Assembly (NCBI GenBank): GCA_054601695.1
Contig: BAAHQB010000233.1
Coordinates: 62,001-126,000, forward strand
Origin: Amorphochlora amoebiformis
Lineage: Eukaryota; Cercozoa; Chlorarachniophyceae
DNA: 64,000 nucleotides
Reading direction: 5' to 3'
Part shown: positions 1 to 12,718 of the stretch, in pieces
Position numbering within the stretch: position 1 is the first letter of the stretch
Layout: each line of letters opens with the position of its first letter
The notes under the pieces: model-generated
What the model was told of the DNA's origin: nothing
The model's input: the letters and a program-made list of their open reading frames with translations, nothing else
Database searches by the model: none
Position numbers and translations under genes: made by a program

Positions 1-479
1 CCGTTAAGGTTAGGGTTAGGGTTAGGTTTAGGGTTAGGGTTAGGGTTACGGTTCGGGTTTGGGTTGAGGTTAGGGTTAGGGTAGAGGTTAGGGTTATGGT
101 TGGGTTTAGGATCAGATTGTTCAGCATGTCTTAGTCCGAGGACCATTGACTCTGCACAGTGTGGGGCTATGGGTTAGGGTTAGGGTTAGGGTTAGGGTTA
201 GGATTACGGTTATTGTTGGGATTAGGGTTAGGGTTAGGGTTAGGTTACCGTTAGGGTAAAGGTTAGGGTTACGTTTAGGGTTAGGGTTACGGTTAGTTAC
301 GGTTAGGGCTAGGGTTACGGCTAGGGTTGAACTTGGGTTTGGGTTAAGGGTAGGGTTTCGGTTACGGTTAGGGTTAGGGTTATTGGTTACGGTTAGGGTT
401 AGGGTTACGGTTAGGGTTATAGGTTTAGGGTTAGGTTTAGGGTTACCGTTAGGTTAGGGTTAGGGTTAGGGTTAGAATA
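1..479. repeat. degenerate TTAGGG array
   Basis: Irregular runs of TTAGGG with many variants (TTACGG, TTTAGGG, GTTACGG), interrupted at about 110-171 by the conserved array-embedded element (TCAG..TTCAGCATG...ACCATTGACTC). The degeneracy and the coding exons immediately to the right argue that this is interstitial and not a chromosome end. No exon could be recognised inside it. Confidence 0.9.
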
Positions 480-741
480 CGATTTGTCTTTTGGGATAGT
501 AACATATCTGTACATATGTATACTGATACATACATACACATTTCTTTCTCATTTCTCTTCATTCTCTTTCTCCGTGCAATTGCAATACATTTGCATAGAT
601 TATATGTGTATGTGTGTACACATATATGTATATGTATATATGTGTATATATATATATATATATATGTATATATCTACATTTTTTCCTTATAGTTACTTTA
701 ACTGAGTATATTCATTGATATATTATACACATATATATCCC

Positions 742-775
<34 letters not shown>

Positions 776-908
776 GTATATGAATATGTATCTGCATATA
801 TATATATATATATGCATATAGATATATATATGTTTGTGTTCTTTTTTCTCTCTTTTCCTCCAACTCCCTTTGTATCTCTTTTTCCCCTTTACTATCTCTA
901 TCTCTCTC

Positions 909-945
<37 letters not shown>

Positions 946-1027
946 GTATCAAGCATGAACACCAAAAACAAACTCCGGAAAAAAAAAATTCCAAAAAAAA
1001 AAATAAAAAAAGATAAAAATTCTTAAC

Positions 1028-1367
1028 AAATCGGCTTGGATGCAATGTGAAATGGTCAGAAGGGGTTCCATAACCAGCTGGGGTTAGGGCTAGGGTTAGG
1101 GTTAGGGCTTGGGTTAGGTTAGGGTTAGGGTTACGATTAGGGTTAGGGTTAGGGTTAGGGTTAGGGTTAGGGTTAGTGGTAGAGTTACGGTGTGATGGAG
1201 ATATATATATATATATATGTATATATATTTATATATATATATATATATATGTACATATTTACATATATATATATGTATATATATGTATATATTTTTATAT
1301 ATATAATATTACCTATAACACACACTACAAGTATGTCAGGGTCAATCGATAGGATGTTATGCATTAT

Positions 1368-1399
<32 letters not shown>

Positions 1400-1487
1400 G
1401 TACATATATAAATGCATATATATATGTAAAATGTAACGTATGTATATATATATATATATATCTGTATATAGTATACATTTATATATA

Positions 1488-1528
<41 letters not shown>

Positions 1529-1839
1529 TATATATATGTATTTATAATATACATGCATACATTTCCATAACATAGATATATAAATACCTATATATATATA
1601 TATATATATATATATCTGTATACATACATATTTATATAATATATATATATATATGTATATAATATATATATATATATATATAGTTTTTACCAATAACGCG
1701 CGCTACAAGTTATATACATTTACAAATACATATTTACACATTTTACACATAATATTACCAATCACGTGCACTGCAAGAATGTCAGTATCAATTGATAGGA
1801 TGTTATATATCATATATATAAATATGTATATACATATAC

Positions 1840-1878
<39 letters not shown>

Positions 1879-2719
1879 TACATACATACATGTATTTATA
1901 TATTACATATATGTATATATATATACATATATACATGTATTTATATATGTCTATATATATATATATATATTTAATCACACATAAATAATTTCACATATAT
2001 TTACACATATACACATAATACTACCAATCACGTGCACTGTAAGTATGTCAGGGTCAATTGATAGAACATTATTGCCCAAAGCTGTTGCCACGATTACTTC
2101 ACCTAATATGCTTAGGGTTAGCGTTAGGGTTGGGATTAGGGTTAGGATTAGGTTGGAATTAGGGTTAGGGTTAGGATCAGATTATTCAGCATGTCTAAGC
2201 CCTCGGGCCATTGACTCCGCCACTTAGTGGGGCTGTAGTGCGGGGGCGACCTCAGCAGATTGCATGTTTTGGTTTGCAAGATGTCTTGGAGTGAGTGGGT
2301 TAGGGTTAGGGTTGAACTTGGACTGATATATATATATATAAATATATATTATAATATATATATATATAAGAATATATATACACATATATATATATATTAA
2401 TTACATACAAATATATATATATATATATATTGTGTTATATATACATATATATATATACATATGTATTTATGTATACATTGTACTTATTACATACATATAA
2501 ATATATATATATATATATATTGTATGTATATATATATTATATATTTATATTATATATTATATTATATATATATATATATAATATGTGTATGTAAATGTAT
2601 ATACATGTGCATATATATACTATACACATATGTAGATACATGTATGTATACATGCAGGTATATACACATACATATACATATATATTCATACACATATCTA
2701 TCTATATATTGTATATATC

Positions 2720-2756
<37 letters not shown>

Positions 2757-3049
2757 GGATTTTAGCGTAAAGGTTACCAGAATCGCGGATATCTATACCT
2801 ACGTTTGCTTTCATTCTGAAATAATACATATATATATATATATATATTTATACATATATATAAATACATATATACCGTGGATGTATCTTAGGAAAATATA
2901 TACAAATATATGTACCGTGGATGTATTTTTGGAAAGTATTCCAGTGTCTGGTCGTCAGACAGCCTTTGACTCATATAATCCGAGTAAAGAGTGCTCTGTA
3001 TTAAACATATATGTACATGTATATACATAAACACACACATATAAATATA

Positions 3050-3085
<36 letters not shown>

Positions 3086-3130
3086 CTCGCCCCTCAGTTT
3101 TCATGTTATCCGAATAAGGGTTTGACTACA

Positions 3131-3175
<45 letters not shown>

Positions 3176-3602
3176 GTATATATATAAATATATATATATA
3201 TATATTATGTAGTTTAAAGAACCCATAGATGGATTCAGAATCCAAAAATGTAGCTTCGGAACCCAGGAGGGTTCGGAACCCAAAGTATTTTCAGGATTCG
3301 GAACCCCAAAAAGTTTCAGGATTCGGGACCCAAAACAGTTTCGGAACCCAGAGTGTTTGGACCTTAAGGGTTCGGAACCCAAGTGAAAGGATTCGGAATC
3401 CACAAAAGCTAGGATTAGTTTCGAAAAATAACGGGTATTACCACGTTGCGGTCGGGTGTAATCTTTCGGATGGCGCTGTTTCCCATGTCCGAGACATAAA
3501 TGCAACTATGTAGTATTATAGCTATGTATGTATATATATATATATATGTATATACATGCATGTATATATTATAAATGTGTATATATATATATATACATAT
3601 AA

Positions 3603-3635
<33 letters not shown>

Positions 3636-3777
3636 CATATAAATGTATATACATATGTGTGCATATTTATGTACATTTAGATATACGAAGTGTACAAATA
3701 TAATCTATACATATATATATACGTATGTATAAAGATGTAAATGTACACATATACATACATGTATATATTGATGCATA

Positions 3778-3819
<42 letters not shown>

Positions 3820-3904
3820 CATATACATATTAAATGTGCACATGTAATATAATATATATATGCACATAGATATAGGAATGTATATGTATGATGTATATAT
3901 AAGA

Positions 3905-3938
<34 letters not shown>

Positions 3939-4203
3939 TATGTAGATGTTTATGAAGAATTATACTTATATAATATATATTTTTATATACATATATATAT
4001 ACGTATACATATATATATATATATATATACTCTTAAGTTCTCATCAGGGCCGACAGCTACAGCGTATGGATACACACACGCACATATATATATATATAAT
4101 ATAATGTAATATAATATGATGTATATATGTATATATATATATATATATACATACATACATATATTCTTAAATACTCATCAGAGCCGACAGCTACAGCGTA
4201 TGG

Positions 4204-4241
<38 letters not shown>

Positions 4242-4363
4242 CATATTGTAATTTAATATATATATATATATATATATATATTCTTAAGTACTCATCAGGG
4301 CCGACAGCTACAGCGTATGGATACGAAAAGAGCGACCAACTGCCCATGCCATCCATGTACCTA

Positions 4364-4422
<59 letters not shown>

Positions 4423-4432
4423 ATATATATAA

Positions 4433-4471
<39 letters not shown>

Positions 4472-4546
4472 TCACATCGTATTTTTTTATTCAGAGATAT
4501 CTACAAGTATATATATATATAGATATAAATGTAATAATAATAAATA

Positions 4547-4579
<33 letters not shown>

Positions 4580-4628
4580 TATTAATATGTGTGCATATAC
4601 TTGTATACATATATTTATATATATATAC

Positions 4629-4665
<37 letters not shown>

Positions 4666-5213
4666 CCTTTGAAGGAGAATCCAGCTATAGTCAATATATG
4701 CAAACATTATGCTTACACACAATGCATACATATATTCAATATATACATATATATATATATATATACATAATATATGTATATATATATATGATATCTATGT
4801 GTATACATACATTATCATGTATATATTTATATATACATATGTGTATATTGATATATATATATATATATATACATACATATATATATATATATATATGTAC
4901 ATGTATGTAGACATAAAAAGAATATAGTTTGCATATTTTATATGTACGTATATAAATATATATATATATACCTTTAGATATACATTATATTTATATACCC
5001 TTCGTAGGGAAGTCCAGCTATAGTTGATGTTTCGCCTTCAGGGTTTATCTTTCTGATCCTTATATATATATATATATATGTGTGTATATATATATATATA
5101 TTATAAATATGTATGTATATAAATATATATATATATATATTATAGATATATATATATATATACATATGTATTATGTGAATATACGATATTTTATATTAAA
5201 CATATGTACATAT

Positions 5214-5252
<39 letters not shown>

Positions 5253-6529
5253 GGTGTATGTATGTAAGTTCATAAATGCATACACACAAAAATAGATACA
5301 CCGATGATTATGCGAGTCTGCAACGTAGATAGACCCATCTTTCGCTATCCCGACCTAATTTTCATTTTTTTTTTTTTTAAATAAAAGAAATATTTAATTT
5401 CTCTTTTAAACTTCATTTTTTTTTTTTTAAATAAATTAAAAAAAAAATAAATTGATTTCTCTCTCAAGCTAATTACTTTTAGCTCTCCAGAACTATCGAG
5501 CCTTTTTTTTTTTTTTATTCGTTTCTTTCTAGTTTTTAAAAAAAATAAATAAATAAAAAAATTAAAAATTCTCTCCCAATTTTTTTAACTCGAGACCCGC
5601 TTTTCAACTGTTTTTTTTTTAATTGTTTCTTTCTCTCCATTTCGAGCGCGAATATCTACCTGAAGGTAAGGTTAAGGTTAAGGTTAGGGTTAGGGTTAGG
5701 GTTAGGGTTAGGGTCCCTACCTTGCCTCCCGGAGAATTGAATCTGGCCAGAGTACCTTTAGAATTAGGGTTAGGCTTAGAGAGGGTGATTGAACAAGGCC
5801 ATGGAATGTTAGGGTTAGGGTTAGGGTTAGGGTTAGGGTTAGGGTTAGTGTTAGGGTTAAGATTAGGGTTAGGGTTAGGGTTAGGGTTAGAGTTAGTGTT
5901 AGGTTTAGCGTTAGGGTTTACCTTTGCCGTCTACGGAATCTGTACCAGCTTTGAAGGGATCGCTGATGAGTTAGGGTTAGGGTTAGGGTTAGAGGTAAGG
6001 TTAGGTTAGGGTTAGGGTGAAGATGAGATTATTCAGCATGTCTTATGTTGGGGCAAGGTCTACTTATATATGTATATATATATATATATATATGTATGTA
6101 AGAGTATATATATATATGTAATAATACTACATATGTATACATATGAACATGTATGATATAGTCACATAGTAGCTACACATATACAAATGTGTGTGCAATA
6201 TATATATATACATATATTACATACATATATGTAATATATATATACATATATATATGTATACATATATACTTGCATATATAATATATGTGTATGTATATAT
6301 ATATATAATATAATATGTATATATGTGTATATACATATGTACATGTGTATACATATGTGCATGCATATACATATATACCGATATGTCTATACATATACAT
6401 ATTATGTCAACGAATATATATATATATATATATATATTTATATGTAATATATATATAAATATATATACATATATGTATATATAAACTCTATAAACACATA
6501 TACATGCATACATACATCATACATACATG

Positions 6530-6563
<34 letters not shown>

Positions 6564-7578
6564 ATATATATATATATATAATATATATACATATACTATA
6601 TCTATACATCACATATACACATACACACTCTTCCCATACATTTTCAATAACCATTCACAAAATTAAAAAAAAAAGAAAAAACCAAACGACACAAATACAC
6701 ACACACACAAACACACATACATACGTCCATCCACACAAACACAAACACAAGGACCCTCCTCCCTCACTCTCTCCTCTCACTCTCTCTTCTCCAACAGAAT
6801 CCACACACACACACATACATCCCGGCACAAACGCAAACAAAACTACAAAGCCCCTCTCGCTCTCTCTCTCCTCTCACTGTCTCTTTCTCCTCACCCTGCG
6901 ATGGTATACACGTTGTATCCATTCGGATGGGGAACAGGGTCTTTTTGTTCGTTAGCTTCCTCCGTGCTAGGGTTAGGGTTAGGGTTAGGGTTAGAGTTAG
7001 GGTTAGGGTTAGGGTTATGGTTAGGGTTAGGATCAGACTATTCAGCAGTCTTAGTTCGAGGACCATTGACTCGGTTAGGGTTAGGGTTAGGGTTAGGGTT
7101 AGGGTTAGGGTTAAGGTTAGGGTTAGGTTAGGGTTGGCGTCTAGGTGTGTTACCTGGTACCATCGAATACGTTGGTGACTCTTATGGGAAGACTGGGTTA
7201 GGGTTAGGGTTAGGGTTAGGGTTAGGTGGTTAGAGTTAGGGTTAGGGTTAGGGTTAGGGTTAGGGTTAGAGGTTTAGTACCTATCAATAAGGTCATCCAT
7301 AGGTCTTTTTTTTTTCTCTGGGGTTATGTATATGTGTTTATGTATAAATTTGTGTACATATACATATATGTGTATCATCTTATGAAATGTATAAATATGT
7401 ATATGTGTATATATATATATATATAATAATATATATATATAAATGTATGTGTATACTTATATGTGTGTAAGTAAATTCCGATAAGAGTGTACACGCATAT
7501 ACATGTGTGTATGTATATTCATATACCTATATGCCTGTATACACACACATATATATATATATATATATTGATGTATAT

Positions 7579-7624
<46 letters not shown>

Positions 7625-8491
7625 TAAACATAAATATATACATACATGCACGCTCGTGAATATATATATATACATAATACACATTTATATATGTGTATAT
7701 ATATACACATGTGTACATGTTTTCACACACATTCCCACATCAAATTCATGAACATTTATACGCGCGTTAATATATATAATATATATATATATATGAATTT
7801 ATATATATATGTCTATATATAATATATATACAATATATATATATATATAACGTATATACATACATATATATATTATATATACACACATATACATATATAA
7901 ATATATATGATTTCATACTCATTCCTACATCGTCCTCGAAAATCATTGTAATCCCTTACCCCAACCCTAACCCTAACCCTAACCCTAACCCTAATTCTAA
8001 CCCTAACCCTAACCCTAACCAATCCTAACCTTAACCCTACCCGTGGTATTTCGAACAGGCCTCTTACTGGTTGCGGTATATGTGGTTCCAGAGGCGAGTT
8101 CTTAAAATAAGTTTTGAGTTAGGGTTAGGATTAGAGGGTTAGGGTGGGGTTTGGTTAGTTTCAGGTGATTTTTAGGGTTGTTAATATTTCAGTTCATTAG
8201 GATTATATATAATCTTGAGATATTGGTAATGTTGTTAAATATAGAGTGATGGTTCGGATGGTTGGATGTATGTGTGTATGTATATGTTTGTATTTATATA
8301 TGTATATATATATATATATATGTATGTATATTTGTATTATTAGTATATTTGTATATATCAAAGCGTGTATATATATATATATATATGTTCATATTTATGT
8401 ATATATATATACATAAATATATATATGTACATATATGTTTATGTATATTATTCTGCACCAATATACCCGTTCAATACGTAAACCCACATAT

Positions 8492-8524
<33 letters not shown>

Positions 8525-8609
8525 GTATACAAATATATATATATATATATATATGTATATTGAATAAATATATATGTAAATATATATACATATATGTACA
8601 TAATATATG

Positions 8610-8643
<34 letters not shown>

Positions 8644-8732
8644 CATATATATATATATATATATGCGTATATATATATATATATACATGTAAATATACAT
8701 GTAAATACATTTATATGTATGTATGTATGTGT

Positions 8733-8795
<63 letters not shown>

Positions 8796-9930
8796 TATAT
8801 ATATATATGTGTATATATATATATAATACTTATATACATATATATATATATAATATATATATATATATGTGTATATTACAATATATATATATATATTATA
8901 TATTTATGCATATATATGTATATATATATATGTATAATATATATTTATATATGTGCATATATATACTCTTGGCAGCATCAGGCTGTGGAGTAGGAGGGTC
9001 ATTTTTTAGCTTTGTGTGCATCATTGAAAGCCTAAGATTATTACTAGAATTAGGATTAGGATTAAGATTAAGATCAATAGTAGAGATTAGGGTTGTTATT
9101 AGGATTAGGATTAGGATTAAGATTAAGATTAAGATTAATATTAGAGATTAGGTTAGGATTAGGGTCAGGATTAGGATTAGGATTAGGATTAAGATTAGAA
9201 TTAATATTATTAGGATTAGGATCAGGATTAGGATTAGGATTAGGATTAGAATTAAGGTTAGGATTAGTATTAAGGTTAGGGTTAGGATAGGATTAGGGTT
9301 AGGATTAAGATTAATATTAGAGATTGGGATTAGGATTAGGATCAGGATTAGGATTAGGATTAGGATTTGGATTGGGATTAGGATTAGGATTAGGATTAGC
9401 TTAACATTAGAGATTAGGATTAGGATTAGGATTAGGATTACGAGTAAGATTAAGATGTGGAGTAAGATTAGGATTAGGACTGGGAGTTTGGGTCAGTAAG
9501 TTAGAGAGTGGGGGAATGAGATTAACGTTAGGTTTAGACGAACATGATTTCTTTAAACACACATTCCAACCTTAATCATGGCCCTAACCCTAACTCTAAT
9601 CCCAATCCTAACCTAAAAGTCTAATCCTCGAATTCACCTAAGGTTCGGACGAAGTGAGCGCCGGGGGGGAGGGTTTTGAGAGAGAGCTAGGGTGAGAAGG
9701 ATTGATACAGCCTGATGTAGTATTGAAGACTGTGTGTGTGATATTGACTAAATGGAATGCACATGTATATGCATATATATTGTACATTATATGTATATAT
9801 TGTAGATCTAGATTTATATTATGAATGTATATATATATATATGCATACTTATACATATATATATATATACATACACATATTGCATATATCTGCATATGTA
9901 CTATGTATATGTAGAAACACACATATATAC

Positions 9931-9982
<52 letters not shown>

Positions 9983-10240
9983 ATATATATACATACATAT
10001 ACATACATATGCATATTTGTGTGTATATATATACACTTATAAGTGTATATACATATATATATATATATATACATATATATATGTATATATATATATATAA
10101 ATATATATATACATATATATATATATACATATATATACATGTATATACAAATACATATTCTCTCATGCGTATATGCATGGATATTTAGATATTTATCATA
10201 TATACTCGTCAGATGAATTTCCGAGGAGGTTCTGTTTTAA
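1028..10240 (-). CDS. NHL-repeat beta-propeller protein, partial, 17 traced exons
   Basis: Minus-strand exons in order: 10206-10240, 9651-9686, 8967-9031, 8041-8100, 7281-7317, 7154-7192, 6895-6966, 5922-5962, 5721-5755, 5302-5354, 4999-5058, 4292-4360, 3442-3505, 2916-2995, 2778-2815, 2025-2102, 1028-1077. All junctions are GT..AG with matching phases, giving 304 codons without a stop. NHL signatures run through it: [87 protein letters not shown] repeats form beta-propellers that bind protein, RNA or peptide partners; which applies here cannot be told. Before the propeller lies a Lys/Pro/Ser-rich stretch. Both ends are unresolved: the 5' end probably lies near 11.1-11.4 kb and the 3' end is beyond 1028. 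Introns hold TA and TTAGGG arrays. The two 5'-most traced exons are the least certain. Confidence 0.8.
1080..1186. repeat. TTAGGG array inside NHL gene
   Basis: Nearly pure TTAGGG directly adjoining the 3'-most NHL exon. On the transcribed strand it reads CCCTAACCCCAG and ends in the splice acceptor of that exon. Confidence 0.85.
1305..1806 (-). repeat. three decayed copies of an NHL exon 3' end
   Basis: Segments 1752-1806, 1683-1713 and 1305-1365 each resemble the last 30-55 nt of the exon at 2025-2102 plus the first bases of its intron (ILSIDPDI...VIG then GTA). All lie downstream of the parent on the transcribed strand and are separated by (TA)n. Each keeps a GT at the parental splice position. 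Confidence 0.8.
2105..2312. repeat. TTAGGG array with full-length embedded element
   Basis: A short TTAGGG array followed at 2173-2296 by one of the longest copies of the conserved element: TCAGATTATTCAGCATG, then CCATTGACTC, then GTGGGGCTG, then GCGACCTCAGCAG, then a segment with TGTTTTGGTTTG and ATGTCTTGGAGTGAG. The same blocks recur in reverse orientation near 54.5, 55.5 and 59.9 kb. Confidence 0.75.
2873..2897 (-). repeat. copy of NHL exon tail
   Basis: Near copy of the last 25 nt of the exon at 2916-2995 (ATACATCCACG then GTA), immediately downstream of it. It offers a second, almost identical donor site. Confidence 0.7.
4030..4206 (-). repeat. two copies of the YPYAVAVG exon tail
   Basis: 4164-4206 and 4030-4073 repeat the last ~40 nt of the exon at 4292-4360 with at most a few changes. 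The spacers are pure TA. In 4164-4206 the donor is GTATTTAAG instead of GTACTTAAG; in 4030-4073 the GT is lost (GAACTTAAG). Confidence 0.85.
4663..4697 (-). repeat. copy of the STIAG exon tail, donor lost
   Basis: Resembles the end of the exon at 4999-5058 (ACTATAGCTGGA...AAGG) but the donor GGGTATAT has become GGATTATAT. Confidence 0.65.
5365..5625. repeat. A/T-homopolymer-rich intron segment
   Basis: Runs of 10-14 T or A with TTTAAAT-type links and internal imperfect repeats, unlike the alternating TA of the other introns. It lies in the intron between the NHL exons at 5721-5755 and 5302-5354. Confidence 0.7.
5665..6022. repeat. TTAGGG array split by two NHL exons
   Basis: TTAGGG/TTAAGG hexamers occupy everything between the exons at 5721-5755 and 5922-5962. 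The donors of both exons (GTAGGGACCC, GTAAACCC on the transcribed strand) are made by the array edge. Confidence 0.85.
6969..7270. repeat. TTAGGG arrays flanking NHL exon 7154-7192
   Basis: Arrays at 6969-7139 and 7197-7270 flank a 39-nt exon. A short copy of the embedded element sits at 7028-7074. The acceptors CCCTAG (exon 6895-6966) and CCCAG (exon 7154-7192) come from the arrays. Confidence 0.85.
7957..8040. repeat. CCCTAA array
   Basis: Array in the opposite orientation to its neighbours, abutting the donor of the NHL exon 8041-8100 (G then GTAGGG on the transcribed strand). Confidence 0.8.
9040..9480. repeat. variant TTAGGA/TTAAGA array
   Basis: About 440 bp in which the hexamer is mainly TTAGGA with interspersed TTAAGA, distinct from the TTAGGG type elsewhere. 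It lies in the intron between exons 9651-9686 and 8967-9031. Confidence 0.8.
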
Positions 10241-10380
10241 CTGTAGGATATGTTTGTTTATATGTTGGTGTCATTTTTTTTTTTTAAATATGATGTGTAT
10301 ATATGTATGTGACATGTGTATGTTGTTTGTAGATATATTCATATATGTATGGATATTTATGTATATATACACACACACAC

Positions 10381-10413
<33 letters not shown>

Positions 10414-10557
10414 AATGTGTGTGAGTTTGTGTGTGCATGTACATTGTAGGTATTCACAGACATTATTAATATAATTTGTATATATATATATATATATGTA
10501 TATGTATATATATATATATTACACACACATACATATATATGTGTATATATTATATAT

Positions 10558-10651
<94 letters not shown>

Positions 10652-10654
10652 ATG

Positions 10655-10685
<31 letters not shown>

Positions 10686-10942
10686 ATATATATGTATATA
10701 TAGAGAGAGATACAATATATATTGTATATTAATGTATTACATTAAATTAGATTATATATATAACATATACATACATACATACACATATATACACACACAC
10801 ATATATATATATATATATATTATACATATATATATATATATTATATGTATATAGTTATGTCCGTATTTACTTACGCGTGTGTGGATTTGCATTATACGTA
10901 CGTACATATACATTATATATATACATATACACATATACATAC

Positions 10943-10975
<33 letters not shown>

Positions 10976-11055
10976 AGACATATATGTATGTTATATATAT
11001 ATGTATATATATATATATAATATATGTATATATATATATATACATATTTATATAT

Positions 11056-11086
<31 letters not shown>

Positions 11087-11103
11087 TTGTGTGTATAATA
11101 TAC

Positions 11104-11174
11104 ATCTAAATGTGATATTGCACAAATACAACACCCAGTACAGGTGTATGCATCGCACTTGAAAAGTTCCACCC
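11104..11174 (-). other. possible upstream exon of the NHL gene
   Basis: Between a weak acceptor (TTTGAG) and GTATATT there is an open segment encoding a Cys-rich stretch (CTGCCICAISHLD). Its end phase fits the exon at 10240. No convincing start codon or signal sequence was found further upstream, so this is only a candidate. Confidence 0.3.
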
Positions 11175-11760
11175 CTCAAATTGCCATTTTGAACGGAATA
11201 AGAAAAAAGAAAGGAAGGAACCGCACCAGACCTATGACTCTCCCCCCCGTGTCCCCCCCAACCCAGACATGCATATTCGTAATAAATAATTACCAATAAA
11301 TAATTACCAATCCTACGACTTTCATCGACCCCCTTGGCCCCCTTCCTTTTCTCCCCGGGACCGTACTTCCCGAAGCGCACCCCATCACTCCAGGAATTCA
11401 GGGTATCGCTGGGGAGATATATTGATATATGAGGAAGATATGTTAGTATATCAGAATAAGATAATCTCTATTATTGAGATATATGTTATATCTGTTTTAA
11501 TTTCTGTATATCTGAAGGGGGTTATCTAACTTATCTCATACAACCAAGATTAAAAGTTATAAAAAATAGATAATAATACCGAAAGTCGTCCGAATTTGTT
11601 CATTCAAAATTGAAACTATACTCAAAATCCACACTACCCTTCCTTTCAAGAAGGCTCGGAGTCGGTTCCGGGGGTTCTCTCATGCGCTTCCGCCGTCCGG
11701 GGGCCTTTTTCTGCTAACCTCCTTTCGAAAGACAAACCGAATCGACGCTGATCAACGCTC
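11175..11760. promoter_or_regulatory. divergent intergenic region, GATA-rich
   Basis: Non-repetitive DNA between the NHL gene (-) and the secreted-protein gene (+). 11415-11570 has many GATA/TATC words (AGATATATTG, GAGATATATG, TTATCTAACTTATCTC). It probably contains both promoters; no TATA box or initiator can be assigned. Confidence 0.35.
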
Positions 11761-12312
11761 ATGCCCCCACGTCGACCACGACATCATGTCCTTCCAATTT
11801 TCCTTGTTTTCATGGCCGTTGTGACGATTCCGCGCGTTAGAGGATCCGGAATAAACTTGGGAACAGACGTTGAATCGGTAAAGGCCGAGCTCTTGAGCCA
11901 GTGCAAGGTTGAGAATAGGAGATTGGGTGTCGATGGGAAACTTTTAACCAGAGGGTATGTAAGGGGTGATAAAGGTAGGTTCCGAGGTAAATGTGAACAT
12001 TTGATTAATGTGTGTAATTAGCAAATCCGAGAGGGAAAGAGAGATATGTGTGATTTTATCCTCACGGGCGATGCCTTCGGAAGATTCCTGGATGTTATTT
12101 CGTCCCAGGTACATGGGGTTTGGAAATATAATGCAAGAAAACCCACGACCAGCAATGTTGAGCTTAGGGGTAGGGAAAAGATCTTTGAATCTGTGTTTAG
12201 GACTCTTTTTAACCTTCCATGTTTCTTTGGATCTGTGTTTTGGACTCTTCTAGCACCTTTCATGTTCCGTGTTGAGGAAGAGTTTGATAATGATCAATTG
12301 GTTAAAGTATAA
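11761..12312 (+). CDS. small secreted protein, two exons
   Basis: Exon 1 11761-11958 ends at a consensus GTAAGG donor; exon 2 12022-12312 ends in TAA. The 63-nt intron joins in phase 0 and the model encodes 162 residues. The N-terminus is a likely signal peptide: basic MPPRRPRHH, then hydrophobic [20 protein letters not shown] motif follows (near residue 52) and a second hydrophobic stretch ([15 protein letters not shown]) lies near the C-terminus. No domain was recognised. The next gene also starts with a signal peptide followed by VENRDL, and its KRNRTVVLFTD region may correspond to [11 protein letters not shown] here, so a truncated tandem relative is possible but the similarity is weak. 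An alternative donor (CAG then GTACAT) exists after 12108. Confidence 0.6.
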
Positions 12313-12393
12313 ACGGGTTAAATGTACCACATTAGGTTGGCAAGCAGACTCGCATGGAGTGGAAAATCCGATGTAAGACGGGGATATTGGTAC

Positions 12394-12474
<81 letters not shown>

Positions 12475-12480
12475 AAAATG

Positions 12481-12518
<38 letters not shown>

Positions 12519-12541
12519 AATGTACACAATACATACATATA

Positions 12542-12581
<40 letters not shown>

Positions 12582-12621
12582 CATAAATATATATATTTAT
12601 ATATATATGTGTGTATATATA

Positions 12622-12655
<34 letters not shown>

Positions 12656-12681
12656 CATATATATATACATGTATACATAAG

Positions 12682-12718
<37 letters not shown>

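Noticed and set aside
1-479. True chromosome end at the left edge
   Set aside because: The array is degenerate, mixed in phase and immediately followed by coding exons; similar arrays lie inside genes all over the window.
484-5267. Dozens of open frames rich in Tyr-Ile, here and throughout the window
   Set aside because: They are translations of (TA)n with TG/CA interruptions and occur on both strands and in all frames; they have no conserved motif.
5623-6009. Frames reading LGLGLG or VRVRVR
   Set aside because: Direct translations of TTAGGG hexamers (also near 6901, 9093, 53461, 63130 and 63673); not proteins.
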